The notes under the pieces were generated by a model. It was not told where the DNA came from and made no database searches. It worked only from the letters and a program-made list of their open reading frames with translations. From Actinomycetes bacterium (lineage in GTDB: Bacteria > Actinomycetota > Acidimicrobiia > Acidimicrobiales > RAAP-2), in NCBI GenBank assembly GCA_021800645.1, contig JAJYYT010000180.1, positions 1 through 5,054 on the forward strand: 5,054 bases of DNA, given 5' to 3'. Both the position numbers and the translations under genes were made by a program. Shown piece by piece: positions 3,571 to 5,054 of the stretch; the stretch's first letter is position 1, and every line of letters starts with the position of its first letter.

Positions 3571-5054
3571 ATGACCACTCGTGCCGACCGCGGACTGGCA
3601 CCTGAGGCCCGATCGGGCGAGGTCCACGCGGACCTGGCAGCCGCAGCGGGAGCGCCCGGTGAACCCCAGGGGAGGGCTGTCGCCGGTGCGCCCGCGCCGC
3701 CCAGACCAGCCCAGCTCGACGACGAGGCGGTCGACGACCGCGCCCCGGTCCACGAACGAGTCGACACCGCGTCAGCGGGCCCCACGCCCCGCTACTTCGC
3801 CCGCCAGCTTTCCGACCTCGATTTCAACGACCGGCTGCTCGACCTCGCCGAGGACTCCTCGGTGCCCCTGCTCGAGCGCGTCAAGTTCGCCGCGCTGTTC
3901 AACGAGCGGCTCGACGAGTTCTTCCAGGTGCAGGTGGCGGGGCTGAAGCGCCAGATGGCTGCCGGCATCAAGGCGCGTGCCCTGAACGGCAGCACGCCGC
4001 GCGAGCTGCTCGCTGACGTGCGCGCCTCCCTCGAACGCATGGTCCGTCGTCACGAGCGCCTGCTCCACGACAGCCTGTTGCCGGCGCTCGCCGACGAGGG
4101 CGTGTCCCTCTGCACGTGGGACGAGCTCGGGCCCGACGATCGCGCCCACCTGGGCGAGGTCTTCGATCGGCTGATCCTTCCGGTGGTCACCCCGCTCACG
4201 GTCGACCCCAGTCACCCGTTCCCCTACCTCTCGAACTTGTCGCTCAACGTCGGCGTGGACGTGCGTGACGGCGAGGTCACCCGCTTCGCCCGCGTGAAAG
4301 TTCCACCGAACGTCCCCCGGCTCCTGCGCCTACCGGACGGAGACCGCTTCGTCCCCATCGAACGCGTGATGATGGCCCACCTCGGCGAGATCTTCCCCGG
4401 AGCCGACGTCGGTGAAGCCGGGGTGTTCCGGGTGACCCGCGACGCCGATATCGCCCTCGACGACGACGCCGCCGACGACCTGCTGCTCGCCCTCCAAGAG
4501 GAGCTCCGACGCCGACGGTTCCTGCCGGTCGTCCGCCTCGAGGTCGACACAACGACGTCCGACGCCAATGTGGAACGTCTGACCGGCGAGCTCGGCCTCG
4601 ACCCGACCGACGTCTCGCGCGTTGCCGGCCCGCTCGGCCGCGAGTGGCTCTGGGCGCTCTACGAGCTCGACCGGCCTCGCCTGCACGACAGCCCCTGGTC
4701 GCCCCTCGTCCCCCAGGCGCTCGTCGAGCGCGAGCCCGACGAGCGAGACGGCATCTTCGCCGTCCTCGGGAACCAGGACGTCCTCGTCCACCACCCCTAC
4801 GACTCCTTCGCTGCGTCTGTCGAGGAGCTCATCAACGAGGCGGCCGACGACCCACAGGTGCTGGCGATCAAGCAGTGCCTCTACCGGACCTCAGGAGACA
4901 GCCCGGTGGTCGCTGCGCTCGTCCGGGCGGCCGAGCACGGCAAGCAGGTGGCCGTCCTGGTCGAGGTCACCGCTCGGTTCGACGAGGAGGCCAACATCGG
5001 CTGGGCCCGAGCCCTCGAGGAGGCGGGCGCGCACGTCGTCTACGGGCTGATGGG
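3571..5054 (+). CDS. ppk: Polyphosphate kinase (PPK1), N-terminal two thirds, runs off the right edge
   Basis: PPK1 reversibly transfers the ATP gamma-phosphate to inorganic polyphosphate. The frame is open for 494 codons to the window end. Residues 1-73 are an A/P/R/D/E-rich, probably disordered extension absent from E. coli PPK. The core then starts [17 protein letters not shown] (N domain, about 70-170), with the conserved [16 protein letters not shown] following. The head domain (about 171-385) includes [10 protein letters not shown]. The first phospholipase-D-like catalytic domain has [19 protein letters not shown] (Arg439) and A-R-F-D-E-E-A-N-I (Arg469), matching E. coli Arg375 and Arg405 at the same 30-residue spacing. 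The phospho-accepting histidine (E. coli His435) would be codon 499, just outside. The usual E-L-S-W-L reads Q-L-S-D-L here. ATG 3571 is the only start: an in-frame TAA lies 12 bases upstream, and no other start codon occurs before the core. Divergent from ppa. Confidence 0.95.
   Translation, partial: MTTRADRGLAPEARSGEVHADLAAAAGAPGEPQGRAVAGAPAPPRPAQLDDEAVDDRAPVHERVDTASAGPTPRYFARQLSDLDFNDRLLDLAEDSSVPLLERVKFAALFNERLDEFFQVQVAGLKRQMAAGIKARALNGSTPRELLADVRASLERMVRRHERLLHDSLLPALADEGVSLCTWDELGPDDRAHLGEVFDRLILPVVTPLTVDPSHPFPYLSNLSLNVGVDVRDGEVTRFARVKVPPNVPRLLRLPDGDRFVPIERVMMAHLGEIFPGADVGEAGVFRVTRDADIALDDDAADDLLLALQEELRRRRFLPVVRLEVDTTTSDANVERLTGELGLDPTDVSRVAGPLGREWLWALYELDRPRLHDSPWSPLVPQALVEREPDERDGIFAVLGNQDVLVHHPYDSFAASVEELINEAADDPQVLAIKQCLYRTSGDSPVVAALVRAAEHGKQVAVLVEVTARFDEEANIGWARALEEAGAHVVYGLM

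Noticed and set aside
3376..3753. N-terminal extension of the ppa frame back to 3753
   Set aside because: It overlaps the ppk coding start on the other strand, shows no pyrophosphatase similarity, and a Shine-Dalgarno with GTG start sits exactly at the family-typical N terminus.

Overview
The window is high-GC DNA with dense coding on both strands, GC-rich third codon positions, GTG starts at four of the six protein genes and TGA at every visible natural stop. Together with start codons placed directly behind -10-like hexamers (leaderless style) and the sequence style of the pyrophosphatase and polyphosphate kinase, this suggests an actinobacterium, perhaps an Acidimicrobiia-like lineage. That placement is inference. 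The content is mainly housekeeping metabolism; no CRISPR array, transposase or phage gene is visible.

Layout, left to right. (1) The left edge carries the first 29 codons of a ribbon-helix-helix (antitoxin-like) protein on the minus strand, with two TGATATCAC boxes in its promoter. (2) Just upstream of it on the same strand is tRNA-Ala(UGC), complete with the G3:U70 identity pair. (3) A minus-strand alpha/beta hydrolase and a plus-strand formyltetrahydrofolate deformylase (purU) diverge from a 52-bp region that holds a perfect palindrome and -10-like hexamers for both genes. (4) Behind purU is an 11-bp perfect hairpin whose 3' arm can also pair with a later sequence, followed by two copies of a 40-bp hairpin-bearing repeat and then a small two-CBS-domain protein. 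(5) Converging on the CBS gene is inorganic pyrophosphatase (ppa), whose reading frame is interrupted by one in-frame TAG at codon 55, just before the metal-binding DGDPLD motif; everything on both sides of the TAG is well conserved. (6) Divergent from ppa is polyphosphate kinase (ppk), which runs off the right edge about five codons before its expected catalytic histidine.

Functional links: ppa and ppk, back to back around a ~195-bp divergent region, form a phosphate/pyrophosphate/polyphosphate pair. PurU releases formate and THF from 10-formyl-THF and so balances the one-carbon pool. The CBS protein is a probable adenine-nucleotide sensor with unknown partner. The most notable point is the amber codon in an otherwise intact ppa: a sequencing error, a fresh nonsense mutation, or readthrough/recoding.
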